Source of the DNA: Serratia inhibens
Lineage (GTDB): Bacteria > Pseudomonadota > Gammaproteobacteria > Enterobacterales > Enterobacteriaceae
Reading direction: 5' to 3'
Length of the DNA stretch: 64,000 nt
Assembly: GCF_003591175.1 (NCBI RefSeq)
Contig: NZ_QYYG01000005.1
Span: forward strand, 1 to 64,000
The notes beneath the pieces were generated by a model. The model saw only the letters and a list, made by a program, of their open reading frames with translations. It was not told where the DNA came from and ran no database searches. The position numbers and the translations under genes are program-made. Below, piece after piece: positions 8,216 to 18,084 of the stretch (position 1 is its first letter; the number at the start of each line of letters is the position of its first letter).

Positions 8216-10511
8216 GCAGCATCGGCGGCTGGCCTTTGGTTGGTTGGCGATTTGCCTGATATTGCTCGCGGCGCTGTGCTGGTTGCTGCCCCGCAGCCAG
8301 ATCAACAGCAGTGTGCTGGCGTTATTGCCGAAGCAGCAACTGGTGGGCGTGCCGGATGAATTGGCCGACGGCTTCAGCCGCCGGCTCGATCGCCAATTGA
8401 TGTGGCTGGTGAGCCCGCCGCCAGGTGCGGACAGCGCCGCAGTGAGCTGGTGGTGGCAGCAATTGCGGCAGATGCCGGAATTGCAGCAGGTTGGCGGCCC
8501 GATGGACGCGCAACGCCAGCAGCAGTGGGGGCTGTTTTTTTATCGGCACCGCAACGTGTTGCTGGACGATGCTACCCGACAACGGCTGATACAGGGGCCG
8601 GATGCGCAGAGCCAGTGGATCCTCGGCCAGCTTTACTCGGCCTTCGCCGGCGTCAGCGGCAAGGAACTGGCCAGCGATCCGCTGATGCTGGTGCGCGGCT
8701 CACAGCTGGCGCAGCAGCAGAACGGCGGTTCGCTGAACCTTGCCAACGGTTGGCTGGTGGCGCGAGATACGCAGGGCCGCAGTTGGTATTTGTTGCACGC
8801 CGAGTTGAGTGCGTCGTCTTATGACATCGGTAGTGCACGAAACACGGTAGATAAACTGACGGCGTTGCAACAGCAACTGCAACAACGTTGGCCGGGCGCC
8901 GAGGTATTGAACCGCGGCACGCTCTATTACAGCAACTACGCCAGCCAGCAGGCCGAACGGGATATTTCGACTATTGGTCTGGCCTCGGTGGCGGGAGTCT
9001 TCCTGTTGGTGCTGTTGATGTTCCGCTCACCGTTGCCGCTGTTGCTGTGTGCGCTGTCGGTGGGGATCGGCGCCCTGGCGGGCACTGTCGCCACGCTTCT
9101 GGCGTTTGGGGAAATTCATTTGATGACGCTGGTGCTGAGCATCAGCATCGTCGGCATTTCGGCGGATTACGCGCTCTATTTTTTGACCGAACGCATGGTG
9201 CATGGGCAACAATCGACGCCGCTGGCCAGTTTGCAAAAACTGCTGCCGGCATTGTCGATGGCGCTGCTGACCACGGTTGTCGCCTATCTGGCGCTGTTGA
9301 TTGCGCCGTTCCCGGGTTTACAGCAATTGGCGGTATTTGCCGCCGCCGGGCTGAGCGCCGCCTGCATTACCGTGATCTGCTGGTATCCGCAGTTGTCGCG
9401 TCGTCTGCCGGTGCGTCCGGCACCGGGGCTGGCGCTAATTCTGCGTTGGCTGCACGCCTGGCGCCATCGGCCTCTGCTGCGCTATGGGCTGCCCGGTTCG
9501 GCGTTGCTGGTGATTATTGCCGGTTTCAGCCAACTGAAAGTGGATGACGACATCGGCCAACTGCAGGCGTTGCCGGCGGAGTTGCAGCAGCAGGAACAGC
9601 GTATCGCCGCTTTGACCGGCCAGCATAACGATCAGAAATGGTTGGTGGTGTACGGAGCCAATGGCGAACAACTGCTGCAACGGCTGGAGTTGTTGCAACC
9701 CAGGCTGGCGCAGGCCAAACGGCAAGGCGTGCTGAAGGACTATCGCCTGCTGCCGCTGCCTTCGCATCAGCGCCAGCAGGAAAACGTCGCCCTGTTGCAG
9801 CGGGTGGCCCCTCAGGTGGTGACGCAATTACAGCAGGCGGAGCTGACGCTGAATGCGCCGGACTTGACCGCTGAATGGGTGACGCCGCAACAGTGGCTGG
9901 GCAGCGTGGTCAGCGAGGGCTGGCGGCTACTGTGGCTGACGTTGCCTGATGGTCGCAGTGCGGCGCTGGTACCGGTCAACGGCGTACAAAACAGCGCGGC
10001 GATGCAGGCGTTGGCTGGGCAGGTGCCGGGTACCGGTTGGATCGACCGGAAAACCGAATTCAGCGAACTGTTTGGCCAGTACCGGTTGTATCTGTCGTAT
10101 CTGCTGGCGCTGTCGGTGGCGGCGATCGCGCTGATCTATCTGTGGCGTTTTGGTCTGTTGCACGGTTTGCGCTGTATGGTGCCGACGCTGCTGTCGCTGG
10201 GTTGTGGCATTGCCGTGCTGGCGTTGAGCGGGCATACGCTGAATCTGTTTTCGCTGTTGGCGCTGATACTGGTATTGGGGATCGGCATTAACTATACGCT
10301 GTTCTTCACCAATCCCCGGGGCACGCCGACCACCTCGATGTTCGCCATCTTTATGGCGGTCTTCACCACCCAGTTGACCTTTGGCATGTTGGTGCTGAGC
10401 CATACTCAGGCCATCAGCAGTTTTGGCATTGTATTAAGCAGCGGTATCGCCGTGGCATTTCTGTTGGCGCCGCTGACGTTAGCAACGAAAAGAAAAAGAG
10501 GAAAAGCCTGA
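8190..10511 (+). CDS. apeM: MMPL/RND-family exporter
   Basis: A 773-residue inner-membrane transporter with two halves. Each has one N-terminal membrane span (residues about 15-32 and about 430-448), a large periplasmic loop, and a block of five spans. This is the MMPL/RND layout of hopanoid/mycolipid-type exporters. It presumably exports the aryl polyene lipid. The ATG at 8190 (MSNSALRPEQ) lies inside the apeL 3' end, a 26-nt overlap; a TTG one codon earlier is less likely. Confidence 0.88.
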   Translation: MSNSALRPEQHRRLAFGWLAICLILLAALCWLLPRSQINSSVLALLPKQQLVGVPDELADGFSRRLDRQLMWLVSPPPGADSAAVSWWWQQLRQMPELQQVGGPMDAQRQQQWGLFFYRHRNVLLDDATRQRLIQGPDAQSQWILGQLYSAFAGVSGKELASDPLMLVRGSQLAQQQNGGSLNLANGWLVARDTQGRSWYLLHAELSASSYDIGSARNTVDKLTALQQQLQQRWPGAEVLNRGTLYYSNYASQQAERDISTIGLASVAGVFLLVLLMFRSPLPLLLCALSVGIGALAGTVATLLAFGEIHLMTLVLSISIVGISADYALYFLTERMVHGQQSTPLASLQKLLPALSMALLTTVVAYLALLIAPFPGLQQLAVFAAAGLSAACITVICWYPQLSRRLPVRPAPGLALILRWLHAWRHRPLLRYGLPGSALLVIIAGFSQLKVDDDIGQLQALPAELQQQEQRIAALTGQHNDQKWLVVYGANGEQLLQRLELLQPRLAQAKRQGVLKDYRLLPLPSHQRQQENVALLQRVAPQVVTQLQQAELTLNAPDLTAEWVTPQQWLGSVVSEGWRLLWLTLPDGRSAALVPVNGVQNSAAMQALAGQVPGTGWIDRKTEFSELFGQYRLYLSYLLALSVAAIALIYLWRFGLLHGLRCMVPTLLSLGCGIAVLALSGHTLNLFSLLALILVLGIGINYTLFFTNPRGTPTTSMFAIFMAVFTTQLTFGMLVLSHTQAISSFGIVLSSGIAVAFLLAPLTLATKRKRGKA

Positions 10512-11083
10512 TGCGCGGCTTACGAATGATGCTGTTAATGCTGGCAACCCTGCTGGCCGGCTGTGCCGGTTCGCAGGATCCCACCTTGCCGCAGGCGTGG
10601 CTGAAACCCGGGACGCGGGTGGCATTGCCGTCTCCCGTGTTGGAGCAACCGATCAGCCAACAGCAGTTGTTGACCGCCGAAGTGAAGGGACAGCGGCATT
10701 CGATGCTGGTGCTGCTGAATGCCGACGGCCGCCGCCTGCAACTGGTGGGTATGTCGCCGCTGGGCATCCGCTTGTTCAACCTGACCTACGATCGTCAGGG
10801 GATCCACACCGAGCAGTTGATCAAAGTGGGTGAACTGCCGCCCGCCAGCCAGGTGCTGGCCGATATCATGCTGAGCTATTGGCCGGCGGCCGACTGGCGG
10901 CCCTTGCTGCCGGCAGGGTGGCGGTTGGAGGATCGGCCGGAGGTACGCCGTCTGTATGACGATCGCGGCGCGACGATCAGTGAAATCCGTTATCAGCAAG
11001 CCAATGGCCAACGTAATCCGCTGTCGATAACCCAATCCGCTTTCCATTACCGCATCACCATTCAGAATCTGGGGAGCGAATAA
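10511..11083 (+). CDS. apeN: DUF3261 lipoprotein of the aryl polyene cluster
   Basis: A 190-residue lipoprotein. Lipobox LLAGC puts the acylated Cys at about residue 18, with Ala next, consistent with outer-membrane sorting. The rest is a LolB-like beta-rich body, matching the DUF3261 family by context. Together with ApeL it resembles a LolA/LolB pair dedicated to polyene transfer. Overlaps apeM and apeO by one base at each junction. Confidence 0.83.
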   Translation: MRGLRMMLLMLATLLAGCAGSQDPTLPQAWLKPGTRVALPSPVLEQPISQQQLLTAEVKGQRHSMLVLLNADGRRLQLVGMSPLGIRLFNLTYDRQGIHTEQLIKVGELPPASQVLADIMLSYWPAADWRPLLPAGWRLEDRPEVRRLYDDRGATISEIRYQQANGQRNPLSITQSAFHYRITIQNLGSE

Positions 11084-12252
11084 TGATCTATTTCTCTGCC
11101 GTAGGTATGGTGAACGCGCTGGGTAACAGTCTGCCGCAGATCGCGGAAAATCTGGCTCGCGGCGTGTCGCCTGGCATGCAGAGGCAGACGCAGTGGCTGC
11201 TCGGAGATGCGCCATCCTGGTTCGGTAACGTACAGGGCGAACTGCCCGCAGTTCCTGAGCCACTCAAACGCCATAACTCTCGCAACAACCGCTTGCTGTT
11301 GGCCGCATTGGCGCAAATCGAGGTGCCGGTGCGCGAGGCCATCGCCCGCTACGGCGCCGAACGCGTTGCGGTGATCATGGGCACCAGCACTTCCGGCATT
11401 CGCGAAGGTGAGCTGGCATTGCGACAGCATCAGGCAGGACAGTGGCCGCAGGGCTATGATTATCAGCAGCAGGAGTTGGGCGATCCAGGCCAGTTCCTCC
11501 GCGCTTTTCTTGCTACCCGTGGCCCGGCCTATACTCTGTCGACCGCCTGCTCCTCCAGTGCGCGCGCCATCATCAGCGGTAAACGCCTGATTGACGCCGG
11601 GCTGGTGGACGCGGCGATTGTGGGCGGTGCCGATAGCCTGTGCCAAATGCCGATCAACGGCTTCAACAGCCTGGAATCGCTGTCCGCGGAGCGTTGCACG
11701 CCATTTGCCGCCGGGCGTAACGGCATCAATATTGGCGAGGCCGCTGCGCTGATGCTGTTGACGCGTGAGCCGGCAGCTGTAGCGTTACTGGGCGTCGGGG
11801 AGTCTTCCGATGCCTGGCATATGTCGGCACCGCATCCTGCAGGTGAAGGCGCCGAGCGGGCTATGACCATGGCGCTGCGACAGGCCGGTTTGAGCACCGA
11901 ACAGATCGGTTATATTAATCTGCACGGCACCGCGACGCGGCTTAACGATCTGGTAGAAGCTCAGGTGGTGAATCGCCTGTTTGGCGCACAGACGCCGTGC
12001 AGCTCCACCAAGCACCTCACCGGCCACACGCTGGGTGCCGCCGGTGCGGTAGAAGCGGCGCTGAGCTGGTTGTTATTGACTCAGCCATTGCCATTGCCGC
12101 AGCAGGATTTCAGCGTTGTGCCCTGCGATGGCGAGCTGGCGCCGCTCGGCCTGGTTTGCCGACAGCAGCCGTTACGCCAGCGCGCTATCCTGTCCAATTC
12201 GTTTGCGTTCGGCGGCAATAATGCCTGCCTGTTGCTGGGGGATGCTCCATGA
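11083..12252 (+). CDS. apeO: Beta-ketoacyl-ACP synthase (catalytic partner of ApeC)
   Basis: A 389-residue FabF-type ketosynthase with an intact Cys-His-His triad: Cys156 in STACSSSA, His281 in NLHGTATRLND and His315 in KHLTGHTLGAAG (Lys310 nearby). In characterised aryl polyene systems the heterodimer of this protein with the chain length factor condenses malonyl units. Stop overlaps apeP by 4 nt. Confidence 0.92.
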   Translation: MIYFSAVGMVNALGNSLPQIAENLARGVSPGMQRQTQWLLGDAPSWFGNVQGELPAVPEPLKRHNSRNNRLLLAALAQIEVPVREAIARYGAERVAVIMGTSTSGIREGELALRQHQAGQWPQGYDYQQQELGDPGQFLRAFLATRGPAYTLSTACSSSARAIISGKRLIDAGLVDAAIVGGADSLCQMPINGFNSLESLSAERCTPFAAGRNGINIGEAAALMLLTREPAAVALLGVGESSDAWHMSAPHPAGEGAERAMTMALRQAGLSTEQIGYINLHGTATRLNDLVEAQVVNRLFGAQTPCSSTKHLTGHTLGAAGAVEAALSWLLLTQPLPLPQQDFSVVPCDGELAPLGLVCRQQPLRQRAILSNSFAFGGNNACLLLGDAP

Positions 12253-12722
12253 GTCGTTATCACACTGCGGAATACTATTTGCCCCATGCATCACCGATGG
12301 TGCTGCTGGAATGGGTACTTGAGGTGGGCGAGGAGCACGCGCAATGTGCGGTGACGGTCAGACCTGACGGCGTATTGGCCCCCTTTCTTGACGTACAGGG
12401 CGCATTGCCGGGCTGGTACGGCATTGAGCTGATGGCGCAGGCTATCGGCGTCTGGAGCGGCTGGCATGGCAGGCAGGCAGCCCAACAGCCGCGGCTTGGC
12501 ATGCTGCTCGGTGGGCGTGCCATTCACTGCGAACTGCCGGTATTTCCTGCCGGCAGCGAACTGCGGGTTAGCGTGCAACAACTGCTGAAAGACGAAAAAC
12601 TGGCCAGTTTCGAATGTGAAATCAGTATCGATAATGTGCGGGTCGCACAGGGCAGGCTGAACACTTATCAGCCTGATAAACAAGAAATAATCCAATTGAC
12701 TACCTTAAGGGGAAACGCATGA
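12249..12722 (+). CDS. apeP: 3-hydroxyacyl-ACP dehydratase (hotdog fold)
   Basis: A 157-residue hotdog protein resembling FabA/FabZ. The central region LPGWYGIELMAQAIGVW has the dehydratase helix pattern, and LPHASPM near residue 12 is the family's N-terminal motif. It is the second dehydratase of the operon beside ApeI; the two may form a heterodimer or act on different chain lengths. ATGA overlap with apeO. Confidence 0.85.
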   Translation: MSRYHTAEYYLPHASPMVLLEWVLEVGEEHAQCAVTVRPDGVLAPFLDVQGALPGWYGIELMAQAIGVWSGWHGRQAAQQPRLGMLLGGRAIHCELPVFPAGSELRVSVQQLLKDEKLASFECEISIDNVRVAQGRLNTYQPDKQEIIQLTTLRGNA

Positions 12723-13450
12723 TGCGTTCCGTTTTAGTCACCGGCGCCAGTAAAGGGATCGGTCAGGCCATTGCCTGCCGCCTGGCTGCGGATGGCTTTT
12801 TGATCGTCGTTCACTACCACCGCGATAAAACCGGGGCAGAGTACACGCTGCAACAAATTGTCGCCGCCGGCGGGCAAGGGCGTTTGATTCAGTTTGATAT
12901 CGGCAACCGCATCCAGTGCCGCGAGCAGCTTGAGCAAGATATTGAGGGGCACGGCGCCTATTACGGCGTGGTGAATAATGCGGGTATTACCCGTGATGGC
13001 GCTTTCCCTGCACTGAGTGAAGAGGACTGGGACGGAGTGATCCACACCAACCTCGACAGCTTCTACAATGTGCTTCATCCCTGCGTCATGCCGATGATTG
13101 GCCTGCGCAAAGGCGGGCGAATCATTGCACTCTCGTCGGTTTCCGGCGTAATGGGGAACCGTGGGCAGGTCAACTACAGCGCGGCCAAGGCCGGCGTAAT
13201 CGGTGCCTGCAAGGCACTGGCGATCGAGCTGGCGAAACGCAAAATAACCGTTAACTGCATTGCCCCGGGCCTGATTGACACCGGCATGATTGACATGGAG
13301 CCGGCGGCGCTGATTGAAGCGATGCGCGCGATCCCGCTCAAACGCATGGGCTCGGCGGAAGAGGTGGCCGGGCTGGCCAGCTATTTGATGTCGGATATTG
13401 CCGGCTATGTAACGCGGCAGGTCATTTCCATTAACGGAGGAATGGTATGA
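12719..13450 (+). CDS. apeQ: 3-oxoacyl-ACP reductase (FabG-type)
   Basis: A 243-residue short-chain dehydrogenase. Cofactor motif TGASKGIG, NNAGI motif, and catalytic Tyr153 and Lys157 in NYSAAK are all intact. It reduces the 3-keto intermediate with NADPH before dehydration by ApeI/ApeP. AAGGGGAAA precedes two consecutive ATG codons; either may be used. Overlaps the apeP stop. Confidence 0.92.
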   Translation: MMRSVLVTGASKGIGQAIACRLAADGFLIVVHYHRDKTGAEYTLQQIVAAGGQGRLIQFDIGNRIQCREQLEQDIEGHGAYYGVVNNAGITRDGAFPALSEEDWDGVIHTNLDSFYNVLHPCVMPMIGLRKGGRIIALSSVSGVMGNRGQVNYSAAKAGVIGACKALAIELAKRKITVNCIAPGLIDTGMIDMEPAALIEAMRAIPLKRMGSAEEVAGLASYLMSDIAGYVTRQVISINGGMV

Positions 13451-14676
13451 CACAACGAGTGGTTGTGACCGGCATGGCGGGTGTTACCGCCTTCGGCAAT
13501 AACTGGGCGGACGTGTCCGGCCGGCTGAAGCAGGGGAAGAATGCGGTGCGCTATATGGCGCAATGGGAAGAATATCAGGGGTTGAACACTCACCTTGGTG
13601 CGCCGATCGATGATTTCGTGCTGCCGGAGCATTATACGCGCAAGCGCATCCGTTCGATGGGGCGCGTTTCATTGCTGGCTACCCGTGCGACCGAACTGGC
13701 GCTTGAGCAGGCCGGGTTGCTGGGTGAGGCGGTGTTGACCAACGGCGAAACCGGCATCGCCTACGGCTCATCTACCGGCAGCACCAAACCGGTCAGCGAG
13801 TTCGCCACCATGCTGACGGAAAAACACACCAACAATATCACCGGCACCACCTATGTGCAGATGATGCCGCACACCGCAGCGGTGAATGCCGGCCTGTTTT
13901 TCGGCCTGCGGGGGAGGGTGATCCCGACCTCCAGCGCCTGTACCTCAGGCAGCCAGGCGATTGGCTACGCTTTCGAGAGCATCCGCCACGGTTATCAGAC
14001 GGTGATGGTGGCGGGCGGGGCCGAGGAGCTGTGTCCTTCGGAGGCGGCGGTGTTTGATACGCTGTTTGCGACCAGCCAGCAAAACGATCGCCCGGATCTG
14101 TCGCCACGCCCGTTTGATCGTCAGCGCGACGGCCTGGTGATTGGCGAAGGGGCGGGAACCTTGATCCTTGAGTCGCTGGAGCATGCGCAGGCGCGTGGCG
14201 CCACTATTTACGGCGAGATTATCAGTTTTGCGACCAACTGCGATGCGGCGCACATTACCCAGCCGCAGCAGGAAACCATGCAGATTTGCATGCGGCAGGC
14301 GCTGAAGGCTTCCGGGCTGGCGGCCGGCGATATCGGCTACATCAGCGCGCACGGTACGGCGACCGATCGTGGCGATATTGCGGAAAGCCAGGCAACGGCG
14401 GCGATTTTTGGCAACCGCACGCCAATTTCCTCGCTGAAAAGCTATTTTGGCCATACGTTGGGTGCCTGCGGCGCGCTGGAAGCCTGGATGACGCTGGAAA
14501 TGATGCGTGAAGGCCGCTTTGCGCCGACCATCAACCTCAGTGAACCGGACAGTGCCTGCGGCGATCTGGATTACATCATGGGCGAATATCGGCAAATTGA
14601 CACCGAGTTTGTGCAATCGAACAACTTCGCGTTCGGTGGTATCAACACCTCGTTGATCCTGCGCCGCTGGGCGTAA
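13447..14676 (+). CDS. apeR: Beta-ketoacyl-ACP synthase II-type enzyme
   Basis: A 409-residue FabF-like ketosynthase with intact triad: Cys165 in TSSACTSGS, His302 in SAHGTATDRGD, His336 in SYFGHTLGACG (Lys331 also present). It is the last gene of the operon. It may carry out an early condensation or supply activity for a separate chain. ATGA overlap with apeQ; upstream GGAGG is a strong ribosome site inside the apeQ 3' end. Confidence 0.92.
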   Translation: MTQRVVVTGMAGVTAFGNNWADVSGRLKQGKNAVRYMAQWEEYQGLNTHLGAPIDDFVLPEHYTRKRIRSMGRVSLLATRATELALEQAGLLGEAVLTNGETGIAYGSSTGSTKPVSEFATMLTEKHTNNITGTTYVQMMPHTAAVNAGLFFGLRGRVIPTSSACTSGSQAIGYAFESIRHGYQTVMVAGGAEELCPSEAAVFDTLFATSQQNDRPDLSPRPFDRQRDGLVIGEGAGTLILESLEHAQARGATIYGEIISFATNCDAAHITQPQQETMQICMRQALKASGLAAGDIGYISAHGTATDRGDIAESQATAAIFGNRTPISSLKSYFGHTLGACGALEAWMTLEMMREGRFAPTINLSEPDSACGDLDYIMGEYRQIDTEFVQSNNFAFGGINTSLILRRWA

Positions 14677-14684
14677 TTCCTTCA

Positions 14685-14706
14685 AACCGGGGCGCTCGCT
14701 CCGGTT
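14685..14706 (+). terminator. Possible terminator at the end of the aryl polyene operon
   Basis: AACCGG and CCGGTT plus inner G-T, G-C and C-G pairs form a 9-bp stem with a 4-nt loop, 9 nt after the apeR stop. The tail (ATTATT) is AT-rich but not a clean T run. Confidence 0.4.
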
Positions 14707-14750
14707 ATTATTGCCGTTTAATCAAAAGTCTTATGCATAATAGGGCGTTT

Positions 14751-14778
14751 TTGATCAACAAAACAGTTGCCATAATCC
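14751..14778 (+). promoter_or_regulatory. Candidate promoter of dkgB
   Basis: TTGATC and TAATCC with a 16-bp spacer, about 40 nt upstream of the dkgB start. Reasonable sigma-70 match, not unique in this AT-rich stretch. Confidence 0.35.
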
Positions 14779-14817
14779 TCCCATATCGTATCAACATCTT
14801 AATGAGAGAATAAAGTT

Positions 14818-15621
14818 ATGAGCATCCCTGCATTTGGTTTAGGCACTTTCCGTCTTCAGGATCAGGTCGTGATCGACTCGGTCAGCACTGCGCTGGAATT
14901 GGGTTATCGCGTGATTGATACTGCGCAGATCTACGAAAACGAAGCGGCGGTGGGCCAGGCAATTGCCGCCAGCGGCATACCGCGTGACGAGTTGTTCATC
15001 ACCACCAAGATTTGGATCGCCAATCTGGCGAAGGGCAAGTTGATCCCGAGCCTGCAAGAGAGCCTGAGCAAACTGCAAACGGGTTACGTTGATTTGACGC
15101 TGATCCACTGGCCATCACCCAATGGAGAAGTCCCCGTTGCCGAGTTTATGGCTGAGTTGCTGGAAGCCAAAAAACTGGGGCTGACGCGCCAAATAGGGGT
15201 GTCCAACTTCACCCTGGACCTGATGCAGCAGGCGATCGATGCCGTGGGTGCAGAGCAGATCGCGACTAACCAAATTGAGCTGTCCCCGTATCTGCAGAAC
15301 CGTCAGGTGGTTGAGTTTGCCCAGCAGCACGGCATTGCCGTCACCTCCTACATGACGCTGGCCTATGGCAAAGCGCTGCAGGATGAAACCATCAAGGCTA
15401 TCGCGACGCGGCGCAACGCGACCCCGGCGCAGGTTATTCTGGCCTGGGCGCTGCAACTGGGTTACGCGGTGATCCCTTCTTCCACCAAGCGTGAAAACCT
15501 GGCGAGCAACCTGCTGGCACAGCAGTTGACGTTGACTGCAGAAGAGATGGCGGAGATCGCCACGCTGGAAAGCAATGGCCGTTTGGTCAGCCCGGAAGGC
15601 CTGGCACCGAACTGGGATTAA
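14818..15621 (+). CDS. dkgB: 2,5-diketo-D-gluconate reductase B / methylglyoxal reductase
   Basis: A 267-residue aldo-keto reductase. The family core shows as [21 protein letters not shown] (split motif with catalytic Asp and Tyr) with TTKIW (Lys) and LIHWP (His) following. The NADPH-binding end [10 protein letters not shown] is also present. The enzyme reduces 2,5-diketogluconate and toxic aldehydes such as methylglyoxal. In E. coli it directly follows tRNA aspU; here the aryl polyene block intervenes. GAGAG precedes the start, and a bidirectional terminator separates it from yafC. Confidence 0.94.
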   Translation: MSIPAFGLGTFRLQDQVVIDSVSTALELGYRVIDTAQIYENEAAVGQAIAASGIPRDELFITTKIWIANLAKGKLIPSLQESLSKLQTGYVDLTLIHWPSPNGEVPVAEFMAELLEAKKLGLTRQIGVSNFTLDLMQQAIDAVGAEQIATNQIELSPYLQNRQVVEFAQQHGIAVTSYMTLAYGKALQDETIKAIATRRNATPAQVILAWALQLGYAVIPSSTKRENLASNLLAQQLTLTAEEMAEIATLESNGRLVSPEGLAPNWD

Positions 15622-15643
15622 TGTTCCGGAACATTTGCATCAG

Positions 15644-15666
15644 GGCGCCCAAGGGGCGCCTTTTTT
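15644..15666. terminator. Bidirectional terminator between dkgB and yafC
   Basis: GGCGCCC pairs with GGGCGCC across AAG, followed by TTTTTT on the plus strand. The hairpin is adjacent to the yafC stop codon, so it could also serve the leftward gene. Confidence 0.85.
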
Positions 15667-16552
15667 ATTGCGCCAGACGTTCGCTGACAAAGTCGATAAA
15701 GCTGCGCAGGCGGTTGCTGACCGCACTGTCGCTGTAATACACCGCATTGATCGGCATAGCTACCGGCAGAGTCTCTTTCACCAAAATCGGCACCAGATTG
15801 CCGCGTTCGATATCCGCATCGATCATAAAATCCGACAGGCAGGCAATGCCGTTACCGTGCAGGCACAGGTGACGCTGGGTTTCACCGCTGTTGGTGGTCA
15901 GCCCTGGCGTGATTTCCAGTTGACGACCGTCGGCACAGGCCAGCGGCCAGCGGTTCAGGCTGGGCAGATCGTTAAAACCGATACAGCAATGCTGTTCCAA
16001 CGCCTCTACCGTCTGCGGCGTGCCGTACTGCGCCAGATAGGCGGGGGAGGCCAGCACGCGCCGATAGCTGGTCATCAGTTTACGAGCCTTCAGGCTGGAG
16101 TCGCTCAGTTCACCCACGCGGATGGCGATATCCACCTTACGTTCAATCAGATTGATAAAGTTCTCTGACGACACCAGGGAAAGCGACATCTCCGGGTAAC
16201 GAGCCCTGAACTCTGCCACCAGCGGCGTCAATACGTGCAGCACCACCGGCGTAGCGGCGTCGATGCGCAGCAGCCCCTGCGGGCGCTGGCGGCTCTCCAT
16301 CAGCGCATTTTCTGCCGCCGCCATATCGCTCAGTACCTTCTGCACCTGGCGGAAATAGTTTTCCCCTTCCTGCGTCAGGCTGATTTGCCGCGTAGTGCGA
16401 TTTAGCAGCGTTACACCCAGCTTGGATTCCAGCTTCTTGACCGTGCGGCTGACCACCGAGTTGGCCTGTTCCAGCCGCTCGGCCGCCCGGCTGAAACTGC
16501 CGCTTTCCACCACGGTGACAAAAGTGATCAACTCATCAGAATTGGCCTTCAT
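15665..16552 (-). CDS. yafC: LysR-family transcriptional regulator
   Basis: A 295-residue LysR regulator. The N-terminal winged helix-turn-helix (residues about 4-62: [26 protein letters not shown]) is followed by a periplasmic-binding-type effector domain. It sits at the E. coli yafC position after dkgB. It diverges from an MFS exporter gene across 107 bp, so by the common LysR pattern it probably controls that gene and itself; the inducer is unknown. Confidence 0.9.
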   Translation of the reverse strand: MKANSDELITFVTVVESGSFSRAAERLEQANSVVSRTVKKLESKLGVTLLNRTTRQISLTQEGENYFRQVQKVLSDMAAAENALMESRQRPQGLLRIDAATPVVLHVLTPLVAEFRARYPEMSLSLVSSENFINLIERKVDIAIRVGELSDSSLKARKLMTSYRRVLASPAYLAQYGTPQTVEALEQHCCIGFNDLPSLNRWPLACADGRQLEITPGLTTNSGETQRHLCLHGNGIACLSDFMIDADIERGNLVPILVKETLPVAMPINAVYYSDSAVSNRLRSFIDFVSERLAQ

Positions 16553-16659
16553 TGTTGCTCCATTGGCAAAATTAATTTGAAACTTTGAGCATTTTTATCA
16601 TTTAAGCATGAGCAGATAATAGCCGTCATCAACCTGAACGCTATTTGGAGTAAATAAAC

Positions 16660-17835
16660 ATGCCTCTCGCATTACTTGCATTGACCATCAGTGCCTTTGC
16701 TATCGGCACCACGGAGTTTGTGATAGTCGGCTTGATCCCGACTATCGCAGAGCAACTTGGCGTGACAGTGCCCTCTGCCGGGCTGCTGGTAACCATTTAT
16801 GCTATCGGCGTGGCGATTGGCGCTCCGGTGCTGACGGCCTTAACCGGTCGCGTACCGCGCAAGCTATTGCTGATCGGCCTCATGGTGCTGTTCACTCTCG
16901 GCAACCTGCTGGCCTGGCAGGCACCAGGCTATGAGTCGCTGGTGGTTGCCCGCCTGCTGACCGGCCTGGCGCACGGTGTATTCTTCTCAATCGGCTCTAC
17001 TATCGCGACCGGCCTGGTGGCGAAAGATAAGGCTGCCTCGGCGATCGCCATCATGTTCGGCGGCCTGACCGTAGCGCTGGTGACCGGGGTGCCGTTGGGG
17101 ACCTTTATCGGTCAGCACTTCGGCTGGCGTGAAACCTTCCTGGCGGTATCACTGATTGGCGCTATTGCTACCGTGGCCAGCATCATTCTGGTACCCAACA
17201 ATATCAAGAATCAGGCCAGCGCCAGTATCGGCGAGCAGTTTAAAGTGCTGACTCATCCGCGCTTGTTGCTTATCTACGCCATCACTGCCCTCGGTTACGG
17301 CGGCGTATTCACCACCTTTACCTTCCTGGCACCCATGATGCAGGAACTGGCGGGTTTCTCCGCACCGGCGGTAAGCTGGATCCTGCTGGCCTATGGCATT
17401 GCTGTGGCGATTGGTAACATCTGGGGGGGCAAACTGGCGGATCGTCATGGCGCCGTGCGCGCGCTGAGTTTTATCTTTGCCGTGTTGGCCGCTTTGTTGC
17501 TGGTATTCCAGTTCACTGCCGGCCACAGCATTGCCGCGCTGATAACGGTGATCGTCATGGGGGTGTTTGCCTTTGGTAACGTTCCTGGCTTGCAGGTGTA
17601 TGTGGTGCAAAAAGCCGAGCAGTACACGCCGAACGCAGTGGATGTCGCTTCCGGCCTAAATATTGCGGCATTTAACGTGGGCATTGCGTTGGGATCGGTG
17701 ATTGGCGGCCAGACCGTCGCTACCCTGGGATTGACGCAAACCCCGTGGATTGGCGCGCTGATCGTGCTGGTGGCACTGTTGCTGGTTGGCCTCAGCGGGC
17801 GTCTGGATAAGAAGTACCGGCAGCAGCCAGTCTGA
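16660..17835 (+). CDS. MFS transporter of the DHA1/YdhP-AraJ type
   Basis: A 391-residue protein with 12 predicted membrane spans. Early residues SAFAIGTTEFVIVGL and GRVPRKLLL (loop 2-3 motif) are typical of the drug:H+ antiporter-1 group including YdhP, AraJ and NepI. It probably exports a small metabolite or drug. Not present at this position in E. coli, where yafD follows yafC; together with the divergent LysR gene it looks like a regulator-exporter pair. Confidence 0.85.
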   Translation: MPLALLALTISAFAIGTTEFVIVGLIPTIAEQLGVTVPSAGLLVTIYAIGVAIGAPVLTALTGRVPRKLLLIGLMVLFTLGNLLAWQAPGYESLVVARLLTGLAHGVFFSIGSTIATGLVAKDKAASAIAIMFGGLTVALVTGVPLGTFIGQHFGWRETFLAVSLIGAIATVASIILVPNNIKNQASASIGEQFKVLTHPRLLLIYAITALGYGGVFTTFTFLAPMMQELAGFSAPAVSWILLAYGIAVAIGNIWGGKLADRHGAVRALSFIFAVLAALLLVFQFTAGHSIAALITVIVMGVFAFGNVPGLQVYVVQKAEQYTPNAVDVASGLNIAAFNVGIALGSVIGGQTVATLGLTQTPWIGALIVLVALLLVGLSGRLDKKYRQQPV

Positions 17836-17858
17836 TACCCAGGCACTCCCGTTATTCA

Positions 17859-17886
17859 GGCCCGCATTTCATTTTGCGGGCCTTTT
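17859..17886 (+). terminator. Terminator of the MFS gene
   Basis: GGCCCGCA pairs with TGCGGGCC around an 8-nt loop and is followed by TTTT, 24 nt after the MFS stop codon. Confidence 0.85.
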
Positions 17887-18084
17887 CGCATTTCTCACTC
17901 ATCGCCGCTAACCTTTACATACATATACTGTCAGAACATTGAACTCCTTGGTTCACGCCCCTATAACTGAAAAGGAGATACCCCGTAAAAGCCATGCCAG
18001 CAGGTGAGGGCAGGCGTATAATCGATTCATTGTTGGCGGGAATGTCACCGTCAGTTTCATCCTCATGGGAAATAGGCGAATAGC

